Below, piece by piece: positions 1 to 6,390 of a stretch of 21,854 nucleotides of DNA. Under the pieces are notes generated by a model that was given only the letters and a program-made list of their open reading frames with translations, was not told the DNA's origin and did no database searches. Location of the stretch: assembly GCA_035288145.1 (NCBI GenBank), contig DATEAX010000054.1, positions 1 through 21,854 on the forward strand, read 5' to 3'. Position numbers and translations under genes: made by a program. The DNA is from DATEAX01 sp035288145. Lineage in GTDB: Bacteria; Patescibacteriota; UBA1384; UBA12157; JAENIV01. Numbering within the stretch: the stretch's first letter is position 1; each line of letters begins with the position of its first letter.

Positions 1-749
1 TGATTGATTGCCAAAATCTCGTCGGCCTGGGAAAAAGTCTCTTCTTCGATCAGGGAGCGTCCGAGCTCGTGACCCTGGCGCTTTAAAAAGGTGTTTGCGA
101 CCACCCCGCCGACCAAAACCGACTCTACCCTCGGAAAAAGATGCTTGATGACAGAAAGCTTGTCTTTAGCCTTCTTGCCGCCGATAATGATGGTCAAGTC
201 GGTCGCGCCTAAAAGCCGGGAGAGATTTTCAACCTCCCGCAGGACGGAAAAGCCAACATAGGATTGAAGATGTTTCAACACTCCAACCGTCGAGGCATGG
301 GCGCGATGGCAGGAGGCAAACGCATCCTGAATGAAGATATCCCGGCCTTGAGCCAGCTCTTGGGCAAATTCTGGACTATTGTCCTCTTCGCCAGGATTGA
401 AACGGAGATTCTCAAAAACCACCATTTTCTTATCAATCTCGTAGATCTGCTGGGGCTTGGAAAATTCCCGCTTGAAACCCAGGAGCTCGGCAAGCCGATT
501 GGCCACCGGCCATAAACTGTAAGTCAAATCCAAACCCTTGGGTCGGCCGCGATGACCAATGACGTAAACTTTCGCGGCTCCGCTTTCCAGCAGGAATTTA
601 ATTGTTCGGATTGAGGCCTTAAGCCGCGAGTCATCGGTAATCTGGCCAGTGTTGCCATCGGTCCAGCGCGATTCGATTGAGACATCGGTATCGATTCTAA
701 GCAAAACATTCTTGCCCTTGATCGGCGCGGTTTTCAAATCAGGTAGCAT
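1..749 (-). CDS. pgk: Phosphoglycerate kinase, N-terminal part (cut by window edge)
   Basis: Glycolytic enzyme converting 1,3-bisphosphoglycerate + ADP to 3-phosphoglycerate + ATP in the cytosol. I translated 249 codons from ATG at 749, and the frame stays open to the left edge, so the C-terminal nucleotide-binding lobe is mostly missing. Family motifs are visible: VLLRID near residue 15, GHRGRP at 65-70, ENLRFNPGEE at 113-122, DAFASCHRAHAS at 142-153, and a GGKKAKDK segment at 190-197 that starts the hinge/second lobe. The start is supported by a Shine-Dalgarno AAAGGAG about 9 nt upstream. Oddity: the usual DFNVP substrate-binding segment reads DTDVS (residues 20-24), so the Asn that contacts 3-phosphoglycerate is Asp. 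The gene is transcribed away from the hydrogenase genes, with a shared divergent spacer. Confidence 0.95.
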   Translation of the reverse strand, partial: MLPDLKTAPIKGKNVLLRIDTDVSIESRWTDGNTGQITDDSRLKASIRTIKFLLESGAAKVYVIGHRGRPKGLDLTYSLWPVANRLAELLGFKREFSKPQQIYEIDKKMVVFENLRFNPGEEDNSPEFAQELAQGRDIFIQDAFASCHRAHASTVGVLKHLQSYVGFSVLREVENLSRLLGATDLTIIIGGKKAKDKLSVIKHLFPRVESVLVGGVVANTFLKRQGHELGRSLIEEETFSQADEILAIN

Positions 750-803
750 TAGCTTTTTCTCCTTTGTTTAGATGCTTCCAGTCGATTGGACCGGATACAC
801 CGT

Positions 804-832
804 ATTCTACCTAAAATTATTCTTTTAAACAA
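804..832 (-). promoter_or_regulatory. Candidate sigma70-type promoter for pgk
   Basis: On the minus strand, TTGTTT (827-832) and TAGAAT (804-809) are separated by 17 nt. The expected start is near 797, which gives a leader of about 48 nt containing the AAAGGAG ribosome-binding site. The -10 matches consensus 5/6 and the -35 only 3/6. This is prediction by eye. Confidence 0.4.
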
Positions 833-845
833 GTATAACCATCTA

Positions 846-875
846 TTTCCATTTTAATGATTTTTCGCTTAGAAT
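846..875 (+). promoter_or_regulatory. Candidate promoter for hydrogenase genes, giving a leaderless or near-leaderless mRNA
   Basis: TTTCCA (846-851), an 18-nt spacer and TAGAAT (870-875) lie in the divergent spacer. Only 9 nt separate the -10 from the ATG at 885, so transcription would begin within a few bases of the start codon. No Shine-Dalgarno at a workable distance is present. The -35 is weak (4/6). Confidence 0.35.
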
Positions 876-884
876 AGTAGTAGG

Positions 885-1397
885 ATGAAACCGCGAATTG
901 CCATTTTTGACTTAACCGACTGCGAGGGTTGTGAATTGCAGTTTTTATCCCTGAAGGAAAAATTGTTGGATTTTATAGAGGATTTGGAAATCGCCAATTG
1001 GCGCCTACTTCAGCCGGGTGAAAACCAACTGCCGGAAATTGACGTCGCCATTATTCAAGGAACGGTGGTGACTTCCGCTGATCAGGAATTGGTCCAAAAA
1101 GTCCGCCACCAGGCCAAATTTTTAGTTGCCATCGGCGAATGCGCCCGCACCGGCTGGATTCCGAGCTGGATTAAAAAAGAGGCCCGTCCCAAAGCTCTCG
1201 CCTATGTTTATGGCCCCAATTACCAGCCCCGAGCCATTGATGCCCTGCCGGTCAAAGCCATTGTCAAGGTTGATTTGGAAATTCCCGGCTGCCCGCCGGA
1301 TTTGAAGACACTGGAAGGATTCTTAAACGATATTCCGAATTTGAAAACAGAAAATAGCTTCAAGAAAATAGAAATTGGTACGGAAAACAGAAAATAG
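885..1397 (+). CDS. [NiFe] hydrogenase small (delta-type) subunit, C-terminally short
   Basis: Electron-transfer small subunit of a cytosolic [NiFe] hydrogenase. The 170-aa product starts with the flavodoxin-like fold typical of group 3 delta subunits. It has the four ligands of the proximal [4Fe-4S] cluster: C13 and C16 (DCEGCE), C86 (GECARTG) and C136 (PGCPPD). There is no twin-arginine signal, so it is soluble. Group 3b homologues continue for roughly 80-100 more residues with eight further cysteines binding two more clusters. Here the protein stops about 35 residues after the last ligand in a lysine/asparagine-rich tail that is itself repeat sequence. The large subunit follows after 63 bp. 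NuoB and other complex I subunits share the fold, but the pairing with a complete NiFe large subunit favours hydrogenase. Exact subgroup (3b, 3c or other) cannot be fixed by eye. Confidence 0.85.
   Translation: MKPRIAIFDLTDCEGCELQFLSLKEKLLDFIEDLEIANWRLLQPGENQLPEIDVAIIQGTVVTSADQELVQKVRHQAKFLVAIGECARTGWIPSWIKKEARPKALAYVYGPNYQPRAIDALPVKAIVKVDLEIPGCPPDLKTLEGFLNDIPNLKTENSFKKIEIGTENRK
1343..1397 (+). repeat. 15-bp exact direct repeat at 40-bp spacing, ending on the stop codon of the hydrogenase small subunit
   Basis: GAAAACAGAAAATAG occurs at 1343-1357 and again at 1383-1397. The second copy supplies the TAG stop. Further A-rich and CCAATTT-type short repeats continue to about 1446, filling the spacer before the large-subunit gene. 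The tract encodes the last 15-18 residues of the small subunit. Confidence 0.8.
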
Positions 1398-1460
1398 AAA
1401 ACTGATTTCCAATCTCCAATTTCTCAACTAATTTCCAATTTCTATTAACTTATCCCCATT

Positions 1461-2717
1461 ATGCTCCCCGAATACATCACCAAAATCGAAGGACACGGAG
1501 TTCTAAACATTCATTTTAAGGAATGTCGGGCGCGCTTGGAAGTTACCGAGGGCGAGCGGCTTTTTGAAGCCGTCCTTTTGGGTCAAGATGTAAGCCGAGC
1601 GCCTTTTATTACTTCGCGAATCTGCGGCGTCTGTCCCACCGCTCACAATCTCGCCTCGATTAGGGCGATTGAAAATGGTCTCAATATCCAAGTTGACGAA
1701 ACCATAATGGATTTAAGAAAGCTTCTTCTCTCGGGTCAGATCATTTTTTCCCATCTTCTCCACCTTTTCTTCCTAGTCCTTCCCGATTACTACCAAGTGC
1801 CTTCGGCTTTAGACATTGCCGAAAAATTCCCGGCCGAATATCATCTTGCTTTAAATTTAAAACGGTTGTCGGATAAACTCCTCACCACCATCGGCGGTCG
1901 CCCCATCCATCCGACAACAACCATGATTGGCGGTTTTCTCAAACTTCCGGATAAAGGAGAATTGATCACCCTTAAAGACGATATCGAAGATGTTTTGGAC
2001 GAAGCCCAAGATTTAATCAAAATTTTTCAAAATATTTCCTATCCCCAGATTCAAAGACCAAGTGAATATCTGATTTTAAGCGGCAAGGACTACGCGGTCC
2101 TGGGCGAAACAGTCCTTTCTTCTTCCAAAGACCAATTTTCCGTCCAAGATTACAAATCCGAGATCAAAGAGGAAATTAAACCCTACTCCACGGCTAAATT
2201 CGGCCGCCGCCGAAATCGGACGATTAATGTTGGCGCTTTGCCCAGAATGGCGATGATGAAAGACCGATTAAATCCCCGAGCTAAAGCGCTGGCAGAAAAT
2301 TTTAACCCTCAACCCTCAACCCACAATCCATTTGATAATATTAAAGCCCAGGCCCTGGAAATTATGCATTTTCTGGAGGAAGGCTCGAGTGTCATTGATA
2401 AATTATTAAATGCCAAGCTTCCTCAAACACCCACGAAAATTACGCTCCCCAAACCGGCAAAGCCGGTTTGGGCGATTGGCGCCATTGAAGCCCCACGAGG
2501 GACTTTGTATCATGCTTATGAAATTGATACTCACGGCAAGATTATCAATTGCGATATCGTTACTCCGACCGTCCAAAATCTTACCAGTTTAGAGGAAGAT
2601 GCGGAAACCTTGCTTCGGGAACTCCAGCTTGACCAAAAGGAGCCAAAGATCTGCATCAAAGAGCTCGAAATGCTCATCCGGGCCTACGACCCCTGCATCA
2701 CCTGCTCGGTACATTAA
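1461..2717 (+). CDS. [NiFe] hydrogenase large (alpha-type) catalytic subunit without C-terminal extension
   Basis: Catalytic subunit holding the NiFe(CN)2CO site for H2 oxidation or evolution. All signature elements are present in 418 aa. They are KIEGHG near residue 8 (conserved Glu of the proton path), the N-terminal CxxC in RICGVCPTAH (C55, C58), EAPRG at 343-347 (active-site Arg), and the C-terminal CxxC in DPCITCSVH (C412, C415). The four metal cysteines exclude NuoD and other complex I relatives. The stop codon falls immediately after His418, where maturation proteases normally cut, so no cleavable tail exists. Length fits group 3 alpha subunits. A low-complexity stretch (AACCCTC repeats near 2305-2325) encodes NPQPSTHNP in the middle of the protein. 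No convincing Shine-Dalgarno precedes ATG 1461. It is probably co-transcribed with the small subunit. Confidence 0.93.
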   Translation: MLPEYITKIEGHGVLNIHFKECRARLEVTEGERLFEAVLLGQDVSRAPFITSRICGVCPTAHNLASIRAIENGLNIQVDETIMDLRKLLLSGQIIFSHLLHLFFLVLPDYYQVPSALDIAEKFPAEYHLALNLKRLSDKLLTTIGGRPIHPTTTMIGGFLKLPDKGELITLKDDIEDVLDEAQDLIKIFQNISYPQIQRPSEYLILSGKDYAVLGETVLSSSKDQFSVQDYKSEIKEEIKPYSTAKFGRRRNRTINVGALPRMAMMKDRLNPRAKALAENFNPQPSTHNPFDNIKAQALEIMHFLEEGSSVIDKLLNAKLPQTPTKITLPKPAKPVWAIGAIEAPRGTLYHAYEIDTHGKIINCDIVTPTVQNLTSLEEDAETLLRELQLDQKEPKICIKELEMLIRAYDPCITCSVH

Positions 2718-2739
2718 ATGTTTTCTCGGAGATCCCAAC

Positions 2740-2770
2740 CCTCAACTACACACCCGGTGTGTAGTTGAGG
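2740..2770. repeat. 31-bp perfect palindrome between convergent genes (possible bidirectional terminator)
   Basis: Two exact 15-bp arms (2740-2754 and 2756-2770) flank one central base. The palindrome lies just past the hydrogenase large-subunit stop and covers the last codons and stop of the convergent 255-aa gene (encoding YTPGV-stop). Neither side has a clear T-run, so it is not a textbook intrinsic terminator, although position suggests transcript-end function. Confidence 0.75.
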
Positions 2771-3513
2771 TTAGCGATTTTCAAATGCCAGAGAGTCCAT
2801 TTTTGTAAATTTTTTAATTGGCGTTCATCTAAAATATCACAAGCCCAGTTCCAGTGGATGGAAACCCAATCGCCCACTTGAGGCTCGTCAATCAAAGATT
2901 TTCCCTCAAACTTATATTTAACTATTTTTGCCGAAGCCGGACCAAAGAATAAATTTTTTCCAGACATCAATGGCCGGTATTCAACCTCTAATTTATCGTT
3001 CTGAATACCAACGACTTTTCCCCAACCGACCAGGCAATTATTCATTGTTTCTAAAACCGGTCCTAAATCAATTTCCCTGGTAGTTCCGACTTCTTGATAA
3101 ATCCCCAAGACATGAAAAGCATGAAAAGGCTTCGCCCCTTTTGGAATGTTGTTTGCAATCCGGGAAAAAATCTCGCTTTTGACGCGTTTTCGGAAACGAC
3201 ATTTAAGATGCTCATAAAATTTATTTAAGGAAATTTTTTTTAAAAGCTCATTGCCCAACCAATAAGCTTCAACTACCCGCCAGTCAAAAGGATCGGCGAT
3301 TTTATTTTCCTGGGCAATAAATTGAATATAAGGATAAGCGGCTTCAAATTCGGCCAATATTTGCTCCAATCCTTTATCAGAAAAACGTCTAAATCCGTAT
3401 TCAAAAAGAGTCAAATTGGCCGGAGGACCGCAATATTTTAGTCTATTGGGGGCAAAAGAGTATCTTACCCACAATATTGAACCGGGGATGACTTTTGTTT
3501 TAAGTTTCGGCAT
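2746..3513 (-). CDS. Hydrogenase-linked protein of unknown function with C-terminal HypC-like domain
   Basis: A 255-aa soluble protein. Residues 1-150 are mostly helical and unrecognised, with a conspicuous PFHAFHVL motif (H131, H134) that could bind metal. Residues 160-245 look like HypC. CLVGWGKVVGI (C160 to K166) has the same Cys-to-Lys spacing as the MCLATPVKI start of the HypC encoded nearby. GDWVSIHWNWA (214-224) matches its GDWMLCHADLA, including the conserved His. In HypC the Cys is residue 2 and binds the Fe(CN)2CO precursor; here the equivalent is internal. I recall hydrogenase-linked proteins of this size catalogued as DUF6390, but cannot verify that here. The gene is last in the trx-hypC-eamA run, overlapping the permease gene by 14 bp. 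A role as hydrogenase chaperone or scaffold is inference. Confidence 0.7.
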   Translation of the reverse strand: MPKLKTKVIPGSILWVRYSFAPNRLKYCGPPANLTLFEYGFRRFSDKGLEQILAEFEAAYPYIQFIAQENKIADPFDWRVVEAYWLGNELLKKISLNKFYEHLKCRFRKRVKSEIFSRIANNIPKGAKPFHAFHVLGIYQEVGTTREIDLGPVLETMNNCLVGWGKVVGIQNDKLEVEYRPLMSGKNLFFGPASAKIVKYKFEGKSLIDEPQVGDWVSIHWNWACDILDERQLKNLQKWTLWHLKIANLNYTPGV

Positions 3514-4411
3514 TCTTTAATTTCAGGGGTTTTGGCTGAATTTTTACAAAAATTAATACTGCCATGAAAATTAGACCAATACCTGCTAAATTTTTCGCCT
3601 CAAATTGATGTTTAACGAATATCGAGTTCAAAAAAACAGTAATTGGAAAACCCAGAGTCAAAATTGATGCCGCCACATTGGCCGGCGCATATTTTAAACC
3701 CGTATACCAGGTGGTTACATAGCCGAAAAGTAAAATACCGGTTCCTATCAACCAAAACCATTGATTGGAATTTAGATTTCCGATTCCTCCCAACCGATGA
3801 GTAGAAATAAGAAATCCCAGCAAAAAGACTGACCCAAAAAACATTCTTCCCCAAGCAACAATTAAACTTGGAAGAAATTTTAAAGCTCGTTTAGCGATAA
3901 TAAACTCAATTGCCCATAAAATAATGGCTAAAAATACCAATTTCTCTCCTTGACCAATTACCCAGTTCTTTGGCCCTCCCGCCAAGTAGGTTCCGGCCAA
4001 TAAAACTCCTAAAGCGCCAATTTGCCAAAAGCCTAATCTTTCTTTGAGAAATACTATCGCCAGCAAAGCAACCCAAAGAAATAAAGTTTTGTGAATAAAA
4101 GCACCATTTATGGCCGCCGCCTGCGATATTGAAAGTCCCTTAAAAAAGAGCAAAAAAGCTAGGCTTCCGCCAATAAGACCAATCAAAACCAACTGGCCCC
4201 ACTGTTTCAAAGATAGCTTTCGTAGTTGAATCCATCTGGAGACCCCCAAAAGCAATGAAGACAAAAAAAATGCCACGATGATGTTACGTACCGAGGTCGA
4301 AATATATAAGTCCTTAATGAGTTTGACAACAAAAGTACCATTAAGAAAAATTGAAATGCCCGAAATTAGGGCGGTGGCTAATGAAAAATAGATGCCTTTT
4401 TTAAAATTCAT
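3500..4411 (-). CDS. EamA/DMT-family permease (10 predicted membrane helices)
   Basis: Integral inner-membrane transporter of the drug/metabolite superfamily. The 303-aa sequence is nearly all hydrophobic, alternating with short charged loops. It shows the internal duplication typical of EamA proteins, with two halves of about five helices (roughly residues 5-145 and 155-290). The first half ends in the characteristic FLKERLGFWQIGALGVLLAG segment, and the second with IGLIFMAVLIF near the C-terminus. The start ATG overlaps the hypC stop in an ATGA, implying translational coupling. Substrate cannot be deduced: members export or import amino acids, nucleotide sugars, cofactors and more. Its position between hypC and the HypC-like gene hints at a link with hydrogenase biosynthesis (a metal or ligand precursor), but this is inference only. 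Confidence 0.88.
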   Translation of the reverse strand: MNFKKGIYFSLATALISGISIFLNGTFVVKLIKDLYISTSVRNIIVAFFLSSLLLGVSRWIQLRKLSLKQWGQLVLIGLIGGSLAFLLFFKGLSISQAAAINGAFIHKTLFLWVALLAIVFLKERLGFWQIGALGVLLAGTYLAGGPKNWVIGQGEKLVFLAIILWAIEFIIAKRALKFLPSLIVAWGRMFFGSVFLLGFLISTHRLGGIGNLNSNQWFWLIGTGILLFGYVTTWYTGLKYAPANVAASILTLGFPITVFLNSIFVKHQFEAKNLAGIGLIFMAVLIFVKIQPKPLKLKNAET

Positions 4412-4623
4412 TTGGTCCCCTGGTGATGACAGGCGGCATTGAGCCCCAAAATTTCCCGGGCCTCTTTTGAGGAAAGGGTATTGATGGCCAAGTCGGCATG
4501 ACAGAGCATCCAGTCACCCGCTTGAGCAGTGGCCACTAATGAAATATCAACCTCACGGCCATTTTCTAAAATTGCCCTGGTTCCACTAACTTTCTTAATT
4601 TTAACGGGTGTGGCAAGACACAT
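4408..4623 (-). CDS. hypC: Hydrogenase maturation chaperone HypC
   Basis: Small OB-fold chaperone that, with HypD, carries the Fe(CN)2CO moiety and delivers it to the hydrogenase large-subunit precursor. The 71-aa product starts MCLATPVKI, placing the essential Cys at residue 2. A GTG two codons upstream (4629) would bury that Cys, so ATG 4623 is chosen. The second family motif, GDWMLCHADLA, is at residues 36-46. The C-terminus adds a Cys/His pair (NAACHHQG). The start lies 2 bp after the stop of the 63-aa membrane protein gene, and the stop overlaps the permease start (ATGA), so the run is one operon. No other hyp genes (A, B, D, E, F) and no maturation protease are in the window. Confidence 0.93.
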   Translation of the reverse strand: MCLATPVKIKKVSGTRAILENGREVDISLVATAQAGDWMLCHADLAINTLSSKEAREILGLNAACHHQGTK

Positions 4624-4625
4624 AA

Positions 4626-4817
4626 TCACTTGAAAGTGGTTTTAAAAAGCCAAATGGCGCCGATTAAAAAGAAAAACAAGGCCACCGTGGTCAAAACCGT
4701 CATCGAATTGATATAGCTTCCGCCTTCGGCGGAAACAAATAAACGGTCGGCGCCCAGAAACAAAATGCCAAGAATTAAAGTTGCGATCCCGCCGGTTATT
4801 TGGTAGCTTTTCTTCAT
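4626..4817 (-). CDS. Small two-helix membrane protein of unknown function
   Basis: A 63-aa hydrophobic protein with two predicted membrane helices, about residues 8-22 (GGIATLILGILFLGA) and 40-58 (VLTTVALFFFLIGAIWLF). Lys residues sit at both ends. I chose the ATG at 4817 rather than an upstream in-frame start, because the longer version would overlap the thioredoxin-like gene by about 100 bp with arginine-rich sequence that reads as that gene's shadow. Spacing to neighbours is 7 bp upstream and 2 bp downstream. I do not recognise a family. Its place suggests a membrane partner of the thioredoxin-like protein or an operon filler. Confidence 0.6.
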   Translation of the reverse strand: MKKSYQITGGIATLILGILFLGADRLFVSAEGGSYINSMTVLTTVALFFFLIGAIWLFKTTFK

Positions 4818-4824
4818 AATTTTT

Positions 4825-5241
4825 TTACTTGTGTTTATCAAGCCATGCCTTAAGCGGCTCTTTGGTTTGGTAACCCACCAACCGCTCGCCGTTTTCCGCA
4901 ATAAAAGTCGGCGTGCCGGTAACATTAAATCCTTGGGCTAAGTCCGGCTTTTCGCCGAGATTCATCGGTTTGACCCGGTAACCCTCTTTGGCTAACTCGG
5001 CCAAAACCTCTTTTTCCTTCTGACACCAGTGACAATACTCGGAGTAGAAATAAGAAACTTTGGCGTCTTCGGCAAAATAAGCCGGCGCGCCGGTTTGGGT
5101 GCCGGCCACTTGTTGAGATTCTAAAGAAGGCAAGGGATTAGCGACAATTTTCTTTTTTGAAAATTTTAAATAACCCGCCAGCCCCAAACCCACGAAGATG
5201 ATTAAAGCAACGATACTAATTAAAGCCCAGTCCTTACGCAT
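4825..5241 (-). CDS. Membrane-anchored thioredoxin-fold protein (CHWC)
   Basis: A 138-aa thiol-disulfide oxidoreductase or thioredoxin-like protein. Residues 6-25 form one hydrophobic N-terminal helix that should anchor it, with the catalytic domain outside the membrane. After a linker of about 30 residues comes a thioredoxin/glutaredoxin fold: YSEYCHWCQKE with C70 and C73, and GTPTFI with the cis-proline P111. The start is firmly set by GGAGG about 8 nt before ATG 5241. It heads the operon containing hypC. Possible roles are extracytoplasmic disulfide chemistry or redox homeostasis. A direct hydrogenase role is unproven because the hydrogenase appears cytosolic. Confidence 0.85.
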   Translation of the reverse strand: MRKDWALISIVALIIFVGLGLAGYLKFSKKKIVANPLPSLESQQVAGTQTGAPAYFAEDAKVSYFYSEYCHWCQKEKEVLAELAKEGYRVKPMNLGEKPDLAQGFNVTGTPTFIAENGERLVGYQTKEPLKAWLDKHK

Positions 5242-5306
5242 AGAAAACCTCCGGTTTTAATGCAAAATGCAAAAAGAATTCTTTAGCTTATTTTCAATTT
5301 TACATT

Positions 5307-5334
5307 GCTCGCCTCGCTGCAGCGAGAGCGAAGC
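5307..5334. terminator. GC-rich imperfect stem-loop after gap
   Basis: A perfect palindromic core (5313-5326, centred on CTGCAG) is extended by GC-rich flanks with two bulges. It lies 23 bp past the gap stop and upstream of the thioredoxin-like gene. No strong T-run follows, so it may be a weak terminator, a processing site or a repeat-derived hairpin. Confidence 0.4.
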
Positions 5335-5356
5335 GGGTCATTTTGATTTTTGACTT

Positions 5357-6367
5357 TTAAGTTTTGATTTTACTTTCTATGTATTTGCAAAATGCCGCCA
5401 AACGCTTGGAATAACCCATCTCGTTGTCATACCATGCCACTACTCTTACTAAATTACCATCAATCACTTGGGTTGACAAGAGATCAACAATCGCCCCATG
5501 AGGGTCACCCCGAAAATCGGCGCTGACCAGGGGCTCGGAAGTCACTCCGAGCGCGCCTTGGTAAGCCGGATCTCGAGAGGCCTTCTCAAAGGCCTCGTTA
5601 ATCTCTTGAATGGAAGCATTTTTGCTAAGCAATGCGACAAAATCAATCACCGAAACCGTCGCCACCGGCACTCGGTAAGAAAGACCGTCCATCTTTCCCC
5701 GAAGCTCCGGCAAAACTTTGCAGGTAGCCGTCGTCGCGCCGGTGGTGGTGGGAATAATTGAAAGGCCGGCGGCTCGCGCTCGGCGTAAATCCTTGTGTTC
5801 ATCGTCCTGCAAACGCTGGTCCATCGTGTAAGCGTGAATGGTTGACATCGAGGATTTCAGAATCCCAAAATTTTTGTTTAAAATATCCGCCACCGGGACC
5901 AAACAGTTAGTCGTGCAAGAGGCCATGGAAATGATTTTATCTTCTTGGGGATTAAAATCTTTTTCGTTAACACCCAGAACTAAAGTCTTGATTTCTTTTT
6001 CGCCCTTGGTAGGAGCAGTCACAATCACATATTTAGCCCCGGCTTCAAGATGTCCCGAGGCGCCATTGTAATCGGTAAAAACACCCGTAGATTCAATCAC
6101 CAAATCAATCCCCAAATCCTTCCACGGCAGTTTCGCCGGCTCTTTTTCGGCAAAAACTTTAATTTCAATCGTGTCAACCCTCAATTGACCGTCACGGACT
6201 TCGACATCGCCTTCAAACTTGCCGTAAGTCGAATCATACTTTAAAAGATGAGCTAAAGTTTTTACCTCGGTCAAATCATTAATGGCAACAATTTCCGAAT
6301 TTTCTCCGGCGGCGGCCCGAAAAAAAGTCCGGCCGATTCGCCCGAAGCCATTGATGGCAATCGTCAT
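5357..6367 (-). CDS. gap: Glyceraldehyde-3-phosphate dehydrogenase, type I
   Basis: Oxidises glyceraldehyde-3-phosphate with phosphate and NAD+ to 1,3-bisphosphoglycerate. The 336-aa length is normal. Visible motifs are GFGRIGR (7-13, Rossmann loop), AIND with D31 at the end of beta-2 (NAD preference), SMASCTTNCL with catalytic C151, H178 in STIHAYT, and the C-terminal WYDNEMGYS. A Shine-Dalgarno GGAGG lies about 7 nt before ATG 6367. It is the last gene of the tpiA-fba-pfkB-ASCH-gap run, 23 bp after the ASCH gene. Its product feeds PGK, encoded at the left edge on the same strand, beyond the hydrogenase cassette. Confidence 0.97.
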   Translation of the reverse strand: MTIAINGFGRIGRTFFRAAAGENSEIVAINDLTEVKTLAHLLKYDSTYGKFEGDVEVRDGQLRVDTIEIKVFAEKEPAKLPWKDLGIDLVIESTGVFTDYNGASGHLEAGAKYVIVTAPTKGEKEIKTLVLGVNEKDFNPQEDKIISMASCTTNCLVPVADILNKNFGILKSSMSTIHAYTMDQRLQDDEHKDLRRARAAGLSIIPTTTGATTATCKVLPELRGKMDGLSYRVPVATVSVIDFVALLSKNASIQEINEAFEKASRDPAYQGALGVTSEPLVSADFRGDPHGAIVDLLSTQVIDGNLVRVVAWYDNEMGYSKRLAAFCKYIESKIKT

Positions 6368-6390
6368 TTATTTCCTCCGATAAAACTATT

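Noticed and set aside
264..515. Open frame of 83 codons on the plus strand
   Set aside because: Lies wholly inside pgk on the opposite strand; no recognisable motif or ribosome-binding site.
885..2717. Complex I (NuoB/NuoD-like) or Ech/Mbh subunits instead of hydrogenase
   Set aside because: The large subunit keeps both CxxC pairs needed for the Ni site and lies near hypC; NuoD lacks those cysteines.
4818..4925. N-terminal extension of the 63-aa membrane protein
   Set aside because: The arginine/lysine-rich extension is the shadow of the thioredoxin-like gene and would overlap it by about 100 bp; the ATG at 4817 fits operon spacing.
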